Source of the DNA: a virus
IMG/VR virus record: IMGVR_UViG_3300007229_000134
Coordinates: 1-20,189 of that record
Direction: 5' to 3' (one strand)
DNA: 20,189 nt
Of this stretch, positions 7,587-16,641 are shown in pieces. A program made the translations under genes and the position numbers. Within the stretch, counting starts at the first letter, position 1, and each line of letters begins with the position of its first letter. Under the pieces are notes generated by a model. That model saw only the letters and a list, made by a program, of their open reading frames with translations, was not told the origin of the DNA and made no database searches.

Positions 7587-8048
7587 ATGGCTACTACATA
7601 CAGTGTCCAAAAAACTAAGTGGAACCAAGATACGCCAACTACACGAATTAAGCCTAATGAACAGGCTGGTCGTGTGCGTGTTGCTTACGCATTAGCTGAA
7701 GCATCATCGCTTGCTGTTGGTCCAATTGAAATGTTTAACCTTCCGAATGGGGCGCGTATCCTTTCGGGCGAGTTAATGCATGACGCTCTTGGCGGTTCTA
7801 CTACAGCTTCTGTAGGCCACGCGGCTTATAAGAATGCTGACGGTACAGTTGTTGCTCTTGACGTTGATGAATACAAAGCTGCGGCGGCATCAACTTCAGT
7901 TACTACAGTTGATATCGCTGCTACATCAGCACTTGGTCGCAACAGTGTTGTCGATGCAGACGCTGATGGTATCCCCATCACGGTTGTAATCGCTGGCGCT
8001 GCGGCTACAGGAACCATTGAGTTGACAATGTTGTACGTTGTTGACTAA
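7587..8048 (+). CDS. Capsid cement/decoration protein candidate (Bbp16-like by position)
   Basis: This 153-residue protein starts four bases after the capsid stop with a strong ribosome binding site (CGGAGG, 7573-7578, inside the end of the capsid gene). It is small, Ala/Thr/Val-rich and probably beta-rich: alternating segments such as RVRVAYALAEASSLAVGPIE, ARILSGELMHDALGGSTTASVGHAA, and IPITVVIAGAAATGTIELTMLYVVD at the end. In BPP-1 the gene after the capsid gene encodes the cement protein (Bbp16) that stabilises the shell; size, fold type and position match, but I cannot show homology. Codon use resembles the capsid gene, as expected for an abundant virion protein. A strong terminator follows. 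Confidence 0.8.
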   Translation: MATTYSVQKTKWNQDTPTTRIKPNEQAGRVRVAYALAEASSLAVGPIEMFNLPNGARILSGELMHDALGGSTTASVGHAAYKNADGTVVALDVDEYKAAAASTSVTTVDIAATSALGRNSVVDADADGIPITVVIAGAAATGTIELTMLYVVD

Positions 8049-8055
8049 TTGATTA

Positions 8056-8091
8056 GGTGGAGAAGTTTAAACACTTCTCCACCGTTTCTTT
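8056..8091 (+). terminator. Intrinsic terminator after the capsid and cement genes
   Basis: An 11-base-pair perfect stem (GGTGGAGAAGT at 8056-8066 with ACTTCTCCACC at 8073-8083) closes the 6-base loop TTAAAC and is followed by the T-rich GTTTCTTT (8084-8091). It would end transcription of the abundant capsid message before the tail genes, or reduce read-through. The palindrome GTTTAAAC (8065-8072) spans the loop and the top of the stem. The T run is interrupted, so termination may be partial, which would suit the tail genes having no other obvious promoter. Confidence 0.82.
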
Positions 8092-8115
8092 ACGGGTTAA
8101 AGCTAGGAAACACCA

Positions 8116-8712
8116 ATGGCAAGTGCAGTAGATATATGCAATTTAGCTCTTCAACGTTTAGGAGCTAAATCAATTGGAGCTTTGACCGAAGACACTACGG
8201 CAGGGCGTGAATGCAACCGTGTATACGAACACGCTAGAGACAGTGAACTTCGTTCTCATCAATGGAGTTTTGCTCGAACAAGAGTTGAAGTAGCTGCGGA
8301 TTCTGTAGCACCCACTTTTGGTTTTGCAGCCCAGTACACACTACCTTCTGATTATGTGCGGCTATTACCTGCGCGTAACACAGCTACTAATACTTATGCT
8401 TTAGGTGGAATTGACCCAAACATTGATTGGCAAATTGAAGGGCGTAAAATTCTTACTAACGACACTGCACCACTTCAAATTATCTATTTAAAAAGAGTTA
8501 CGGACCCTAACGATTTTGATGAATTGTTTATTGATTTGTTAGTGTCGCGTATTGCTATGGATGTGGCAGAAAAAATAACTCAATCCAACACAAAAAAATC
8601 AGACGCTCAAAATAGATACGTTTTGGCTAAAAGAGAAGCTAAGAAGATAAACGCATACGAACGACCACCACAAGAACTGCCCGTCGATGGGTGGGTTGCG
8701 GCTCGTTTGTAA
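8116..8712 (+). CDS. Tail tubular protein A, T7 gp11-like (head-tail adaptor)
   Basis: This 198-residue protein has almost the same length as T7 gp11 (196) and its pattern: SAVDICNLALQRLGAKSIGALTEDTTAGRECNRVYEHARDSELRSHQWSFARTR (about residues 3-56), then QYTLPSDYVRLLP (about 74-86), a beta segment (DWQIEGRKILTN) and an IIYLKRVTDPNDFDELFIDLLVSRIAMDVAEKI block. In this family the protein forms a ring under the portal, linking it to the tail nozzle. AGGAA lies a few bases before the ATG at 8116. The stop overlaps the ATG of the next gene (TAATG), coupling the two tube proteins. Confidence 0.92.
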   Translation: MASAVDICNLALQRLGAKSIGALTEDTTAGRECNRVYEHARDSELRSHQWSFARTRVEVAADSVAPTFGFAAQYTLPSDYVRLLPARNTATNTYALGGIDPNIDWQIEGRKILTNDTAPLQIIYLKRVTDPNDFDELFIDLLVSRIAMDVAEKITQSNTKKSDAQNRYVLAKREAKKINAYERPPQELPVDGWVAARL

Positions 8713-11465
8713 TGGCAAAAGTATCCGCCATTCAAAACAATTTTAACGGCGGAGAAATCTCTCCGTTGCTTTTTGGTCGTCCTGACGTGGACAAATACAA
8801 AACAGGTTTGCAAACGTGTTTAAACTTTGTCCCTTTAATTCAAGGTCCAATAGAACGTCGTCCCGGTATGGGGTTTGTGAAAGAAGTTAAAACAAGCGCC
8901 AATTTAACGCGCATTATACGTTTTGAGTTCTCTACTACTCAAGCTTACATTATTGAACTAGGTAATTTGTACGCACGTTTTTATAAAGATAACGGAGCTA
9001 TCTTAGACGGGGCTAAAACAATCTCTGCGGCAACTAAAGCTAACCCTTGCGTAGTTACAGCCACATCACATGGGTATAGTAATGGCGATGAAATTTTCAT
9101 AGATGCTGTAGTTGGTATGACCGAACTAAACGGTAAATATTATAAGATTAAAAACAAAGCTACAAACACGTTTGAACTAACCAACATTGACGACGTAAAC
9201 ACTAACTCAAGTTCGTTTACAACATACGGTTCTGGCGGAACAGCATCTAAAACAATTGAGTTAGTAACAACGTACACAACCGCTAATTTGTTTGAACTTA
9301 AATTTACACAATCGGCAGACGTACTCTATATTACGCACCCATCTTATACGCCTCGTAAAATATCCCGCACGTCCGACACTGATTGGTCAATAACTGATAT
9401 TACTTTTACAGATGGGCCTTATTTAAACTCAAATGTCGAAACAACTACGCTAGGTTTGTCCGCAACTTCCGGTTCAGTAACCGTTACTGCTTCAGCGGTG
9501 ACAGGTATTAACGACGGTAGTGGTTTTTTAGCTACCGATGTAGGGCGCTCAATACGTTGGAAAGACGCAGCAGGTAACTTTACTTTTCTAGGAATTACTG
9601 CTTTTACTGACACAACTCACGTTACGGCTACTATTGATGGACCAAACGCGTCTGCTACAACAGCCACTGTAGACTGGCGTTTAGGTGTGTGGTCAAACAC
9701 TACAGGTTTTCCTTCTGCTGTAACGTTTCACCAAGACAGATTAGTGTTTGGCGGTGGTGTAGATTTCCCTCAACGGGTTGACATGAGCCGCACAGGTGAT
9801 TTTGAAAACTTTACACCTACTGAACCTGATGGAACAGTAGTTGACGATAACGCGGTGACCGTTACATTAGCTGCGGATAACGTTAATGCTATTCGCTGGT
9901 TAGCTGACGATGAAAAAGGTTTACTGGTAGGGACTGTTGGCGGTGAGTGGACTGTTCGCCCTTCAGACGCGGGTGGGGTTACTACGCCATCAAACGTTCA
10001 AGGTAAACGGTCTTCTGCCTACGGTAGTGCTAATGTGCAGCCCGTAAGAGTGGGTCGCGCAATGTTATTTTTACAAAGAGCGCAACGAAAGTTGCGAGAG
10101 TTAGCGTTTGCGTTTGAGGATGACGGTTTTAGAGCGCCAGACATGACGCTAATTGCAGAACACGTTACTCGTACAGGCGTTACTGAAATTGCGTATCAAT
10201 CGGAGCCACAAAGTATTGTATGGTGTGCGCTTAACGATGGGACTTTAGTAGGTCTGACATACGAAAGAGATCAAAAGATTATCGGGTGGCATCGTCATGT
10301 TGTGGGCGGATACAGCGACAGTGGTGGCACAATACAAGCTAAAGTTGAGAGTGTAGCCGTCATTCCTAACCCTGAAGGGGTTGCTGATGAATTGTACGTA
10401 GTAGTTAACCGCTACATTAACGGCGCTACACGCAGATACATAGAATATTTAAATTCTTTTTGGGATGCCACAAACGATCCAGAAGATTCTTTTTTTGTTG
10501 ATAGTGGGTTAACTTTAGATAACCCAACTACTATTACCGCTATTACTAAAGCTAAACCTTGTGTTGTTACTGCGGGTTCTCACGGTCTTTCAAACGGAGA
10601 CACGGTTAGAATTACCGAAGTTGGTGGCATGACCGAAGTAAACAAGGGCGTCTATCGTATTGCATCAAAAGCCGCAAACACAATGGAATTGTTTAACACT
10701 GCGGAGAAAAAAGTAACTATTTCAGCAGCTACAGCAGCAAATCCTGTTGTTATAACGGCTGTAGGCCACGGGCTATCTAACGCAGATGAAGTAGCTATTT
10801 TTGATGTTGTTGGAATGACAGAATTAAATGGTCTAGGTTTTACAGTAGCTGGCGTTACCGCAAACACTTTTCAGCTATCTGGTATTAATGGCTCTGGTTA
10901 CACCACTTACGTTTCTGGTGGCGACATACACAGCGCCATAGATAGTTCAGCTTTTACTACTTATTTAGCTAACGGTAAAGTAAGGCAACGGGTAACAACT
11001 CTGTCAGGGTTAGATCATCTTGAAGGTCAAACCGTATCTATATTATCTGAAGGCGCTACCGTACCTGATAAAACCGTATCGTCAGGCGCTATTACTTTTA
11101 GCCGCCCAACTACTAAAGCTCACGTAGGACTAGCCTACACTTCTGATGCGGAAACACTTAGGTCCGATGCAGGAGCTAAAGATGGTACGGCTCAAGGTAA
11201 ATTAATTCGTGTGCATCGTGTAATTGTTAGATTTTTCCAATCGTTAGGCGGAAAGATCGGTTCTACAAACACAAGTTTAGATTCTTTTCATTTTCGTGAA
11301 GGGGGTGACGCAATGGACACGGCAATACCTTTATTTACCGGAGATGTTGAAATTGAGTGGGATGGCGGGTACAGTTCAGATGAACACATCTTTATTCGAC
11401 AGGATCAACCATTACCAATGACATTGGAAGCACTAATGCCTCAAATGTCCACTCAGGATAGATAA
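8712..11465 (+). CDS. Tail tubular protein B, T7 gp12-like nozzle, with FCCH-like repeats
   Basis: This 917-residue protein is the tail nozzle. Its start shows the podovirus signature NFNGGEISPLLFGRPDVDKY...NFVPLIQGPIERRPG (about residues 8-50), and later blocks (TFHQDRLVFGGG, EWTVRP, IVWCALNDGTLVGLTYERDQKIIGWHRH) are typical of the family. The ATG at 8712 overlaps the previous stop as TAATG; a GTG seven codons upstream lies within the previous gene and is not preferred. It is longer than T7 gp12 (794 residues), largely because of three copies of a small beta module (about residues 103-177, 606-663 and 669-737) with the pattern TISAAT.ANP.VVTA..HGLSNGDEV.I..VVGMTELNG...I....ANTFEL, resembling the E1_FCCH-type domain annotated in many phage tail proteins. 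Confidence 0.92.
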   Translation: MAKVSAIQNNFNGGEISPLLFGRPDVDKYKTGLQTCLNFVPLIQGPIERRPGMGFVKEVKTSANLTRIIRFEFSTTQAYIIELGNLYARFYKDNGAILDGAKTISAATKANPCVVTATSHGYSNGDEIFIDAVVGMTELNGKYYKIKNKATNTFELTNIDDVNTNSSSFTTYGSGGTASKTIELVTTYTTANLFELKFTQSADVLYITHPSYTPRKISRTSDTDWSITDITFTDGPYLNSNVETTTLGLSATSGSVTVTASAVTGINDGSGFLATDVGRSIRWKDAAGNFTFLGITAFTDTTHVTATIDGPNASATTATVDWRLGVWSNTTGFPSAVTFHQDRLVFGGGVDFPQRVDMSRTGDFENFTPTEPDGTVVDDNAVTVTLAADNVNAIRWLADDEKGLLVGTVGGEWTVRPSDAGGVTTPSNVQGKRSSAYGSANVQPVRVGRAMLFLQRAQRKLRELAFAFEDDGFRAPDMTLIAEHVTRTGVTEIAYQSEPQSIVWCALNDGTLVGLTYERDQKIIGWHRHVVGGYSDSGGTIQAKVESVAVIPNPEGVADELYVVVNRYINGATRRYIEYLNSFWDATNDPEDSFFVDSGLTLDNPTTITAITKAKPCVVTAGSHGLSNGDTVRITEVGGMTEVNKGVYRIASKAANTMELFNTAEKKVTISAATAANPVVITAVGHGLSNADEVAIFDVVGMTELNGLGFTVAGVTANTFQLSGINGSGYTTYVSGGDIHSAIDSSAFTTYLANGKVRQRVTTLSGLDHLEGQTVSILSEGATVPDKTVSSGAITFSRPTTKAHVGLAYTSDAETLRSDAGAKDGTAQGKLIRVHRVIVRFFQSLGGKIGSTNTSLDSFHFREGGDAMDTAIPLFTGDVEIEWDGGYSSDEHIFIRQDQPLPMTLEALMPQMSTQDR
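9018..10923 (+). repeat. Three FCCH-like modules inside the tail nozzle gene
   Basis: Protein-level repeats encoded at about 9018-9243, 10527-10700 and 10716-10923 share the pattern 'NP or KP, then VVTA, HGLSNGDEV, VVGMTELNG, ANTFEL'. The second and third are adjacent and the first lies about 430 residues earlier. Copies 1 and 3 are closest in sequence (both have VVGMTELNG, and a TTY.SGG end), so copy 3 may derive from copy 1 or the reverse. Confidence 0.85.
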
Positions 11466-11887
11466 TGCTGGTAGTACCTTTTAAAGCAGAGCATTTAGAA
11501 AAACTAAAACTACAGGACGCACAGATGTATTTAAGCGGTTGGGTATCACCAGAGCAAGGACAAGCGTTAGAAGCGCACCCGTCCTATACGGCGGTAGACA
11601 ACGACACACCGCTTGCTGCTGCGGGGGTAATACCCCAATGGCAAGGTAGATCGTTAGCGTGGGCTTTTCTATCCCCAATGGGGCCGCGTCAATTTGTTGG
11701 TGTGCATAGAGCGGTTAAGAATTTCTTAGATGCGTGTTACACTCAACGCATAGAGATGACTGTTGATGTTGATTTTCTAGAAGCCCACCGTTGGGCTAAG
11801 ATGTTAGGATTTAAAATGGAAGCGGAGCGAATGGAAGCGTATTCCCCAGATGGTCGCGCCTGTGCTTTGTATGCGAGGGTCTTATGA
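11465..11887 (+). CDS. GNAT-fold virion-associated protein, T7 gp13-like
   Basis: This 140-residue protein starts in the previous stop (TAATG) and ends in an ATGA overlap. The pattern looks like a GNAT (acetyltransferase) fold: a strand with GVIPQWQGRSLAWAFLSPMG (about 57-76), a helix with VHRAVKNFLDAC, a strand IEMTVDVDFLEAHRWAKMLGFKMEAERMEAYSPDGR (about 95-130) and a final strand ALYARVL. The usual acetyl-CoA loop (Q/RxxGxG/A) is not evident, so it may not be an enzyme. T7 gp13 and relatives at this map position have this type of fold and are needed for correct virion assembly. A structural or assembly role is therefore the better guess. Confidence 0.75.
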   Translation: MLVVPFKAEHLEKLKLQDAQMYLSGWVSPEQGQALEAHPSYTAVDNDTPLAAAGVIPQWQGRSLAWAFLSPMGPRQFVGVHRAVKNFLDACYTQRIEMTVDVDFLEAHRWAKMLGFKMEAERMEAYSPDGRACALYARVL

Positions 11888-12354
11888 CAGGCGCAGAAGT
11901 AGCCTTAATAGCTACCTTTGTTGGTACAGCTACATCCGCTGTTGGCGCTATTAAACAAGGGCAAGCAGCTAGTAAAGCAGCAAAATTTAACGCTCAAGTA
12001 GCAAGCAACAACGCAGTGTCAGCAAAAGCGACATCTGTAGAAAACGCTAACCGTGAAAGAAGAAATGCACTGCGCCGACAAGGCACTATACGGGCTAACA
12101 TGGGCAGCGGAGCGGCGTGGGATATGTTAGAAGATCAAGTAATGGAAGACGAGTTAAGACTTTTGAGTATAGAGCATGAAGGCGAACTTCAAGCTAGTAA
12201 CTTTGAAACTCAATTTACTCTTGAAAGAAGCAGAGGAAAAACGGCACAGCAAGAAGGTATGTTTAGCGCCGCAGGTGCATTACTTAAAGGTAGCGCAAAA
12301 ACTACAGAACGATATAACGCGCTTGCTCCAACTTCAAAACTAAGAATTTTTTAA
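11884..12354 (+). CDS. Small internal virion protein, T7 gp14-like position
   Basis: This 156-residue protein overlaps the previous gene by ATGA with GAGGG (11875-11879) as ribosome binding site. Residues 4-22 are a hydrophobic, Ala/Gly/Val-rich segment, followed by a long Ala/Asn/Lys-rich helix (about 25-70), then RRQGTIRANMGSGAAWDMLEDQVMEDELRLLSIEHEGELQASNFE (about 65-110). The last block is a pattern shared by small internal core or ejection proteins of podoviruses, in which the membrane-active N-terminus helps form a channel in the host envelope. It lies immediately before the large ejection proteins, as gp14 does in T7. Homology to gp14 itself is not shown. Confidence 0.8.
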   Translation: MTGAEVALIATFVGTATSAVGAIKQGQAASKAAKFNAQVASNNAVSAKATSVENANRERRNALRRQGTIRANMGSGAAWDMLEDQVMEDELRLLSIEHEGELQASNFETQFTLERSRGKTAQQEGMFSAAGALLKGSAKTTERYNALAPTSKLRIF

Positions 12355-12363
12355 AGGTAAGTT

Positions 12364-14667
12364 ATGGCTAACAAAATAACTCCAGCAGGTAATGTTAGAT
12401 TTGTCCCGCAAACTGCTCGCGCCGATGTTGCCTCAATGGGTGGGGGTGGTAAAGGGCTTATTAGCGCGGGGCAAGATATATCCGGTTTTGGTGATTTTGT
12501 AGCAGAGAAAACAGAGCGCGACAGTAAAAGCTACGCTGATTTAACTTACATGGAAGGTCGGAGCGAGTGGGCCGAAAGACTGAAGACTAGCGAAGCCGCT
12601 GCGGTAGCGGGCGCTGATGGTTTTACTAAAACGGTAAAAGACGATTTTGATACATGGTCGGCTACAAAATTAGGGAGCGATAAGCTTACTTCAACGGCTA
12701 AAAAACATTTAGCAAAACAGCTTGAAAGTTTAAAGGGTACTCTGGTCGGGAAAGCAGTAGACTTTGAAACAGTGTCTAGAACACGTTTAAACGTTTTAAA
12801 TACTAAGAATACGCTTTCTGCTGGCATTAACGCTGCGTACCAAGACATTCAAATGTTTACAGGAAGTCTTGAACAAGGATTAGAAACAATTAAAGATTCG
12901 CGTATATCAGACGACGCAAAACTTGAAGTTGAACGCGAGTTTCGCGAAGACCTTGCTTACCGCACATTAGTCGGTGAGGTACACCGTGACCCTGATAGTG
13001 TTATAGAAATGCTTACAGGGGATTACTGGCAGACACAGTTAAGTCCAGCGGGATTAAGTCAAATTACCCTTTCAGCTAACAACAAGAAAAATCAATTAGA
13101 CGCTAAAGCATTAAACCAACAAAACAAAAGTAACACCGCTTTTAGGATAGGAATTAATTCTGTACGTGAAAGACTTATTGGAGGTTTTGGTGTTAGCAGC
13201 AGTGAGATGACACAACTTACAACATTAGGGAAGTTGTCAGACGACCCCATAGCTCACGCAAGTTTAACCCGGCTTCATGCGTTTAAAGATTGGCGTGTTG
13301 AAGCTAGTAAAATGTCCGTGCCAGAAGTAAACGCTTTTTTAACTGCGGGGCCGCAGCAGGGACAACCAGCCACTGAATTAGAGTTTATGCAAGTTAAAGC
13401 TGCTCGTAGTATTTTATCAAAGAAAACTACAGAAGCTAATGCCGCCGGACGTGATATGATAGCCGCACTTTTGCCAGTTGCAGAGCTAGGTGAATTACCT
13501 ATAAAAGACGTGGTTATGATACAAGCTCTAATCCCAAGTATAGATGACCCTGACGTATTACGCAAAATGACTAATTTAGTAAACGAAGGATTGCACAGAG
13601 GTTGGGTAGCTAAAAGTGACTTAACTTTAGCGAATACGCAAGCTTATGTTGCTGCTTTTAGTCTTCATGCAGAAAGAACAGATGGCATTTCTACGGTTGA
13701 AGCAGAAACAATAAAGTTGCATAGCGCGTATTTAAAAGAAATGCAAAACGTACTTACTAAAAAAGGCCCGATTTCATGGGCTGCCCAATCAGGAAACATG
13801 GATATACCACCAATAGATATTAAATCTTCCAGTAGTTTAAAAGACCGTTTTACTGCTGCAAACGAGGCTAAAAATAAATATGGAGTTGAAAACTATCAAT
13901 TTTTTCTGCCAGAAGAGCTTTCACAAGTTCAGACAGCAATATTTGAAATGGATGCTAATCAACGCGTAGAATTGTATCGCACTATAGTCGGTACGGGTGG
14001 GCCAGACTCGTACAAGGTGTTTAATGAATTAAGCGAAAAAGGAGCTTCTGGTACAGGGTATGTAGCAGGTATGGCTTCCCACGATCAACACTTAACAATT
14101 GCTTTAGAAATTGAGCAAGGTCGAAAAACGTTAGAACAACCTAATGGTTCTAAAAATTTACCGTCGTCTGGTTTGCGTGAAGTGTTTAACACAGAAATAG
14201 GTGATGCTTTTATGAATATGCCTAATCATGTTAAAGAAGGTATGTATGCTGCTCTTGAAGGTTTGTATGTTAAACGAGGTTTGCCATCAGGTACTGTTAA
14301 AATTACTAATAGTGATGTAAAAAAGTTAATAAAAGAAGTTCATGGCGGAACTATTATTCCTCGTAACAACAGCCGACTAGTCTTACCTATAGGAAAAACA
14401 GAAGAATATTTTGAAAACGCAGTAACAAGTTTAGATAACGAAGAAATTATGTTGCAAGTCTTTGATGGGGTTGTTCCGGTTAATCAACAAGGTAACACGG
14501 TTACTGGAGAAAAATTACTATCAAACAGTCATTTTAGGTACGTTGGTGATGGTCAATATCGTGTGCAACATAAGGGTACTAACAAGTATTTACGCCACCC
14601 CGGTTCTAATAAAGTTTTAATAATGGACCTTAACAAACTTGAAAACTACTACGAGAGTTTTGAATGA
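12364..14667 (+). CDS. Large internal virion (ejection) protein 1, T7 gp15-like position
   Basis: This 767-residue, largely helical protein starts ten bases after the previous stop with AAAGGTAA upstream and ends in an ATGA overlap. It begins with a disordered Gly-rich stretch, MGGGGKGLISAGQDISGFGDFV, and continues with long charged helices (about residues 45-270) of the kind seen in the first ejection protein of BPP-1-like and T7-like phages. The C-terminal 75 residues (FENAVTSLDNEEIMLQVFDGVVP..., then HFRYVGDGQYRVQHKGTNKYLRHPGSNKVLIMDL) form a small beta domain that I associate with ends of such virion proteins. In several relatives a lysozyme or transglycosylase domain precedes this end; I see no such catalytic motif here. 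Likely role: released with DNA and part of the conduit through the cell wall. Confidence 0.8.
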   Translation: MANKITPAGNVRFVPQTARADVASMGGGGKGLISAGQDISGFGDFVAEKTERDSKSYADLTYMEGRSEWAERLKTSEAAAVAGADGFTKTVKDDFDTWSATKLGSDKLTSTAKKHLAKQLESLKGTLVGKAVDFETVSRTRLNVLNTKNTLSAGINAAYQDIQMFTGSLEQGLETIKDSRISDDAKLEVEREFREDLAYRTLVGEVHRDPDSVIEMLTGDYWQTQLSPAGLSQITLSANNKKNQLDAKALNQQNKSNTAFRIGINSVRERLIGGFGVSSSEMTQLTTLGKLSDDPIAHASLTRLHAFKDWRVEASKMSVPEVNAFLTAGPQQGQPATELEFMQVKAARSILSKKTTEANAAGRDMIAALLPVAELGELPIKDVVMIQALIPSIDDPDVLRKMTNLVNEGLHRGWVAKSDLTLANTQAYVAAFSLHAERTDGISTVEAETIKLHSAYLKEMQNVLTKKGPISWAAQSGNMDIPPIDIKSSSSLKDRFTAANEAKNKYGVENYQFFLPEELSQVQTAIFEMDANQRVELYRTIVGTGGPDSYKVFNELSEKGASGTGYVAGMASHDQHLTIALEIEQGRKTLEQPNGSKNLPSSGLREVFNTEIGDAFMNMPNHVKEGMYAALEGLYVKRGLPSGTVKITNSDVKKLIKEVHGGTIIPRNNSRLVLPIGKTEEYFENAVTSLDNEEIMLQVFDGVVPVNQQGNTVTGEKLLSNSHFRYVGDGQYRVQHKGTNKYLRHPGSNKVLIMDLNKLENYYESFE

Positions 14668-16640
14668 GTTTTTTACAGAGCAAACCGTTAGACGTTATAG
14701 GTGGCGTACCCGGTCAGTGGAATGAAACTACAGATTTTACAGAAAATTTTGTAGCTACATTAAACGATGATAATCTCCGCATGGCAGCTAATGGTCTAGA
14801 AGTTGCTATACAAGATGATTACATAGCTAACGCCGCGTCATATTTTGCAGCAACTGGCGAAAAATTATATGAAAATGAGTTGTTTCGCAGCAACTACCTT
14901 AACGGCGCACGTCAAGAAGAGGGTAAAGATACAGAAGTAGACTCAAATTTAACGGAACAATACGCTCAATTTGAGCAAGCAAATCAAAGGTTACAAGCAT
15001 ACAGAGAAGCTAACCCAGAAGATAACAGCGTTAAACTTTTTGGTGAACTTTGGAGCGGTGTTAAATCCCGCAGTAAAGACCTTCGGGGGGTCGCAGCAAG
15101 AATTGGCGAGTCCGCTGGTATTACTGGTAAGTTAGGTGCGTTCAGCGCAGGTTTAGTAGCCTCAATGAACCCTCGCACTAATTTTCTTAATTTTGCTACG
15201 TTAGGTATAGGCGGCGTAGGTCAAACAGTTACTAAGCGTATATTAACTGAAATTGCAGCAGGTGGCGGAATTGAAGCCGTTAACCAATTTACAGGAGTTT
15301 CAGAACGCCAAGCGTTAATGGGTGTCAGTACAACAACAGGTGAAAAATTAACACAAGTAGGTTTTGCGGCAGCGGGTGCGGGGCTACTACGAGGCGCTGG
15401 TGAACTTGCGCCAGTAGCAGGGCGGGCAATAGAGCAACAAGTAGCACCGCAACGCGCACTTGGACGCGCTATGTTACAAAAAACTAACCAAGTAAATTTA
15501 CAACAGACGCGTCAAAAAGCCTACGAAGATGCAGTAATTAAATTAGACCCTAACTTGTTTAAACCTTCCGATCAGGCAGCTATTATTGCAGAGCAAAGCA
15601 ATATTCTGTTTGCCAGAGCAAACCCTTACGGCGACACAGATACTGGGCTTAATTTACACCATGAAAAACTCATGGATGCAATGGAACCTATGCTTAACAA
15701 GTTAAAAGCCGACCTTAGTGGGTCTACACGAATGCCTAATACAACACCAATATATACTAAACCAGATTTTGAAGCTGTGCAGGGCGACCCGGCGATTACC
15801 GAAATGAATAAAAATCCGGCTGTAATAGAGTACGCACGTAATAAGAACCCTGATTTAATTAACAAGTATGAGCGTTTAAGCACTGAAATTGCAGAAGAGC
15901 GTAGACGTTTAGACGATATACGTCAAGAGTTACCGGGGCAAGAAGTCGCGCAAACAATAGGACGCGCTGAAGATGAGTTAGCTGCACTTGAAACTAAGGC
16001 AAGAGGCGCGTCAGCTAAGAACAAAAAGAAAATACAGAAAGAAATTAATGCTAAACGTGAAGCACTAGTTGAGCAAGAATTGCGGCTAACTAGCGCAGAA
16101 AACGCTAAAGAACGAGTTACTCGTGAGGCGCTTCAAGCTGCGGATAACGAATTACGTGACATTGCTCCAGAGATATCTGCGTTGTTAAAGCAAGGTAGAG
16201 ACGCGCTACCCCGCCCAGAATTTGCGCCACCTAAGATTAGCCCGTCAGGTCGCGTTGCTGTTGAGGACATTATGCAACGTCAAAAAATTGACGCTGAACG
16301 TCCAGCACAATCGCTTGTAAGTGCGCTAGACCGTCACACTATAAATGGTATGCCTTTGCAAGACTACGCCGCAAAAGCAGCTAAAGAATTAAAAGATATA
16401 GAACCAAAGTTAGACGAAATGCGTAATACACAAACCGCAGAACACATGAGTTCTATAGATAGTGAAAAAAACACTATAAATTTAGGGCGTGGTATCGGTG
16501 ATGTCGATTTAGACAACACAATCATTCAGATTACGGACGCAGAAACAGGCGGCACGGTGACACTACGCGAATACTTAGACCAAGGTAAGCAAGATGACGA
16601 GTTGTTAAAAGCCTTATCTACTTGCCCAACGGGGATATAA
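14664..16640 (+). CDS. Large internal virion (ejection) protein 2, with coiled coil
   Basis: This 658-residue protein overlaps the previous stop (ATGA). Residues 1-150 are mixed helical (MSFLQSKPLDVIGGVPGQWNE start). About 153-250 is a Gly/Ala-rich, weakly hydrophobic region (KLGAFSAGLVASMNP, NFATLGIGGVGQTV, VGFAAAGAGLLRGAGEL) that could insert in or line a membrane. About 395-510 is a strong coiled coil with EERRRLDDIRQEL and AEDELAALETKARG heptads. The C-terminus is polar and acidic. No enzyme motif was found. Position between two other ejection proteins and this architecture suggest a part of the DNA ejection apparatus. The N-terminal half resembles the N-termini of large podovirus internal proteins, while the rest I cannot place. 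Confidence 0.75.
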   Translation: MSFLQSKPLDVIGGVPGQWNETTDFTENFVATLNDDNLRMAANGLEVAIQDDYIANAASYFAATGEKLYENELFRSNYLNGARQEEGKDTEVDSNLTEQYAQFEQANQRLQAYREANPEDNSVKLFGELWSGVKSRSKDLRGVAARIGESAGITGKLGAFSAGLVASMNPRTNFLNFATLGIGGVGQTVTKRILTEIAAGGGIEAVNQFTGVSERQALMGVSTTTGEKLTQVGFAAAGAGLLRGAGELAPVAGRAIEQQVAPQRALGRAMLQKTNQVNLQQTRQKAYEDAVIKLDPNLFKPSDQAAIIAEQSNILFARANPYGDTDTGLNLHHEKLMDAMEPMLNKLKADLSGSTRMPNTTPIYTKPDFEAVQGDPAITEMNKNPAVIEYARNKNPDLINKYERLSTEIAEERRRLDDIRQELPGQEVAQTIGRAEDELAALETKARGASAKNKKKIQKEINAKREALVEQELRLTSAENAKERVTREALQAADNELRDIAPEISALLKQGRDALPRPEFAPPKISPSGRVAVEDIMQRQKIDAERPAQSLVSALDRHTINGMPLQDYAAKAAKELKDIEPKLDEMRNTQTAEHMSSIDSEKNTINLGRGIGDVDLDNTIIQITDAETGGTVTLREYLDQGKQDDELLKALSTCPTGI

Positions 16641-16641
16641 T

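Noticed and set aside
8022-8049. A perfect TTGACA with ACTAAT 16 bases downstream, as a promoter
   Set aside because: The -10 is poor, and transcription would begin at the stem of the terminator at 8056, so a functional promoter is unlikely.
8691-8711. GTG start at 8691 for the tail nozzle gene
   Set aside because: The extra seven residues lie in the previous gene. The ATG at 8712 forms the usual TAATG junction and gives the typical family start.
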